From: Intestinibacter sp034113885
GTDB lineage: Bacteria; Bacillota; Clostridia; Peptostreptococcales; Peptostreptococcaceae
DNA length: 6,652 nt
NCBI RefSeq assembly: GCF_034113885.1
Contig: NZ_JAXEWM010000043.1
Span: forward strand, 1 to 6,652
Direction: 5' to 3'
Within the stretch, counting starts at the first letter, position 1. Each line of letters starts with the position of its first letter. Of the stretch, positions 4,345 through 6,652 are shown one piece after another. Both the position numbers and the translations under genes were made by a program. The notes beneath the pieces were generated by a model. The model was given only the letters and a program-made list of their open reading frames with translations, searched no databases and had not been told where the DNA came from.

Positions 4345-6652
4345 CTATTTGCTTTTTAAAAACTCCACAGGATCCTTTTTCGAAGCTATTTTAGCTGGAA
4401 TAAATCCTCCGATTAGAGTTATGACTATACTTGTAATTATCAACAACACAGCGTATTTAGGTCTTAAAATAGCTATATTAGATAGTTCTGTCGTAGTCTT
4501 TAGCATATAATTATTTAAAGGTATTATAAAAATATAAGCTATAAACACTCCTAAAACTCCTGCTAAAAATCCTATAACAGCATTTTCTACATTGAACATT
4601 CTGACTATGTCTCGTCTTCTAGCTCCCAATACCCTCAGTATAGAAATTTCATGTTTTCTTTCAAGCACAGCTATATAGGTAATGACAAACATTGTAATTA
4701 GCGATGTTATCATGGCTAAGCATATAAAGGATACTAATACCATAGTTATACATTTCATTATATTAGACGATACTTGATTTATTATTGTAGATGTATCCTC
4801 GTATAATATAGTCTCTCCTTCTCCTTTTCCTTCGTTGTATTTATTCAAATACCCCAATATATCTCGCTTTGACTCAAAGTCTTTAGGATATATAGTAATA
4901 GATGAAGGAACTGATGAAGCTCCTAGTAAATTCAATGCCTGTTGTTTATCTCCTTCAAAGCGCTGACCTGTTATAACGTTGTAATTCGATTTTTGCTGCT
5001 CGTCTACAATTTTAGATTTTTTGCAGTTGTTTATATAATAGCTACTTAGCTCATTACTATAGGCTATTCCCTGAGATAAATATGATAAATTATTATCCTT
5101 TTTAGCTCTCAATATTCCAGTTATGCTTATAGTTAAAGATTTTTTAGAGTTGTATAGATTTTCTAAATTTTTATCGCTGATATCTGTCGTAAAGTATTTT
5201 CCTTCCTTTTTATAAAATTCATCATTTAAAATAATTTTATATTCCTTTCCTATAAGCTCATCGAATTTTACATTTTCTTCTCTATCGCAATCTACACCAA
5301 GAGCCTTTAAAATACCGCTATCTACTCTATTGTATTCATCTACTACGAGCACGATATCCTTTTTATCAGTTGGATAATACCCGTACAACAAATCGTAATT
5401 TTGCTCTAAATATTTTTCCTCTCCATTTCCTTCAGGATACGACGAAAAATTAATAGCAGAAGTGTCCAATATCGAAACTCGTCCTTTATCATCCTTTTTT
5501 AATATATTCATGTCAATCTGACTTTTGTACGATATGGCTGAAAATAAATCGCTGTCCATATTTTTTATATATCGAACATACTCATCTGTTATTTTATTTT
5601 TATGTGATTTGTTATTTGCCTCCCAATCATAGGGATAGACTACCTCTTCACTTGTATATAATTCAAACTTGTCATTGTACTTCTGAATATTTTTTATTTC
5701 TCCTATTTGGGTGTAAATATCTAAATTATCATACACATCATCTATTACAATTGGAAAATCAGCTAATGTATTTTTTTCATAGTCATTTATTTTCTGCTCA
5801 AATCCAGTAATTAAAGATATCACTATAGCAATACCTATAATTCCAACACTAGATATCAGCATGTAGATAAATGTCCTCATTTTTTTATTAGACATATCTC
5901 TTGCAGCCAACTTTAAAGCCATACAAACTCCCATGGAAGTCTTTTTTAAAGAAATATCTCTTTGATGTAAATCCTCCTTAAGCGGATCGCTGTCGTAAAC
6001 GATCTCTCCATCTCTAAAGGAAATAACTCTAGTCGCGTAGGATTTAGCGATCTGTTCATTTTGAGTCACTACGATGACTAATTTATCCTTAAATACCTCC
6101 TTCATCAAATCTATTATCTCCAAGCTAGATTTACTGTCTAGGTTTCCTGTAGGCTCATCTGCAAGTATTATATTAGGATCGTTTACTAATGCACGGGCAA
6201 TCGCCACTCTCTGCATTTCGTCTCTAGATAAAAACTCCGATGTCTTTCTCATATAATCCTTAATACCGACTTTATCTAAAGCATCTATTGCCTTTTTTTG
6301 CTTTTCCTCCTTAGACAAGTCAGTAAGTGATATAGCAACTTGTACATTTTCTAATATACTTAGATGAGGTATTAGGTTGTAATTTTTAAATATAAATCCT
6401 ACTGTATTATTTCTATATGAATCCCAATCAGAATCGCTAAAATCCTTTGTAGATCTGCCGTTTATTATTAAATCACCCTTATCATAATGCTCTAAGCCAC
6501 CTATTATATTTAAACAGGTAGTCTTTCCTGAGCCACTTGGCCCTAAAATCGTCACAAATTCGCTCTCTCTAAACTTTAAATTAATTCCGTCTAGAGCGAT
6601 TTGTTTATTGCCTCCTGTTATATAACTCTTATAAATATTTTTAAGCTGTAAC
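4345..6652 (-). CDS. Fused ABC ATPase / MacB-FtsX-type permease with degenerate ATPase motifs (5' partial)
   Basis: 768 residues are visible. The frame is open to the window edge, beginning LQLKNIYKSYITGG; the last base, read as G, suits the third base of a start codon two bases outside, so numbering assumes Met1. GTG at 6555 is internal Val34, just before Walker A. An N-terminal ABC domain (about 1-225) is joined to a membrane helix (261-284), a large extracytoplasmic domain (285-628) and three helices (about 633-663, 689-713, 731-755). This is the four-helix MacB/FtsX plan of clostridial exporters or mechanotransmitters acting on peptides, antibiotics or envelope substrates. Walker A GPSGSGKTT (38-46) and Walker B ILADEP with Asp166/Glu167 are intact. 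The Q-loop is FIFKN (Lys90 for Gln), the signature is LSRDE (142-146 for LSGGQ) and the switch is VTQN (Gln198 for His). No frameshift or stop is seen. Substrate is unknown. Confidence 0.88.
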   Translation of the reverse strand, partial: LQLKNIYKSYITGGNKQIALDGINLKFRESEFVTILGPSGSGKTTCLNIIGGLEHYDKGDLIINGRSTKDFSDSDWDSYRNNTVGFIFKNYNLIPHLSILENVQVAISLTDLSKEEKQKKAIDALDKVGIKDYMRKTSEFLSRDEMQRVAIARALVNDPNIILADEPTGNLDSKSSLEIIDLMKEVFKDKLVIVVTQNEQIAKSYATRVISFRDGEIVYDSDPLKEDLHQRDISLKKTSMGVCMALKLAARDMSNKKMRTFIYMLISSVGIIGIAIVISLITGFEQKINDYEKNTLADFPIVIDDVYDNLDIYTQIGEIKNIQKYNDKFELYTSEEVVYPYDWEANNKSHKNKITDEYVRYIKNMDSDLFSAISYKSQIDMNILKKDDKGRVSILDTSAINFSSYPEGNGEEKYLEQNYDLLYGYYPTDKKDIVLVVDEYNRVDSGILKALGVDCDREENVKFDELIGKEYKIILNDEFYKKEGKYFTTDISDKNLENLYNSKKSLTISITGILRAKKDNNLSYLSQGIAYSNELSSYYINNCKKSKIVDEQQKSNYNVITGQRFEGDKQQALNLLGASSVPSSITIYPKDFESKRDILGYLNKYNEGKGEGETILYEDTSTIINQVSSNIMKCITMVLVSFICLAMITSLITMFVITYIAVLERKHEISILRVLGARRRDIVRMFNVENAVIGFLAGVLGVFIAYIFIIPLNNYMLKTTTELSNIAILRPKYAVLLIITSIVITLIGGFIPAKIASKKDPVEFLKSK

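Noticed and set aside
5604..5810. 68-codon plus-strand reading frame inside the ABC gene
   Set aside because: Antisense shadow of the extracytoplasmic domain; low-complexity His/Leu-rich translation and no initiation signal.
6074..6256. 60-codon plus-strand reading frame opposite the ATPase domain
   Set aside because: Its translation is simply the complement of the Walker B and signature coding region; no independent support.
6553..6555. GTG as the start of the ABC transporter gene
   Set aside because: The frame stays open upstream to the window edge and encodes a normal ABC domain beginning; starting here would leave only four residues before Walker A and there is no suitably spaced SD.
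4345..6652. Pseudogene call for the ABC transporter because of its degenerate motifs
   Set aside because: The frame is uninterrupted, all membrane helices and the C-terminal permease motifs are present, and Walker A/B are intact, so it is reported as a coding gene with unusual motifs.

Overview
The window looks like chromosome from a low-GC anaerobic Firmicute. Strong AT richness, heavy ATA/AGA codon use, G-rich Shine-Dalgarno (SD) sites and the protein types point to Clostridia, most likely near Peptostreptococcaceae. This is inferred from style and protein families only; no rRNA or marker gene is present.

Layout: four genes on the plus strand converge on one on the minus strand. (1) 145-966 is a pyridoxal/pyridoxamine kinase of vitamin B6 salvage, preceded by three phased direct repeats that look like an operator. 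(2) 1026-1346 is a small YlbF/YmcA-family helical protein whose SD lies inside a strong hairpin. (3) After a 340-base intergenic region with nested dyads and a 14/15 CodY box comes a class III PLP aminotransferase-fold enzyme (1687-3012), which resembles the isoleucine 2-epimerase type of amino-acid racemase. (4) Past a terminator-like hairpin and a new promoter candidate lies a class I/II (HisC-like) PLP aminotransferase (3179-4288). (5) A strong bidirectional terminator separates these from a fused ABC ATPase/MacB-FtsX-type permease (4345 to the right edge, start codon just outside).

Together the first part is a pyridoxal-phosphate neighbourhood: a cofactor-salvage kinase plus two PLP enzymes of amino-acid metabolism. 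The CodY site upstream of the epimerase-like gene fits a link to branched-chain amino-acid supply.

The most unusual feature is the ABC protein. Walker A, Walker B and the catalytic Glu are intact, but the Q-loop Gln, the signature motif and the switch His are all replaced. In a homodimer both ATP sites would be altered, so it may work with an unseen partner or in a non-standard way.
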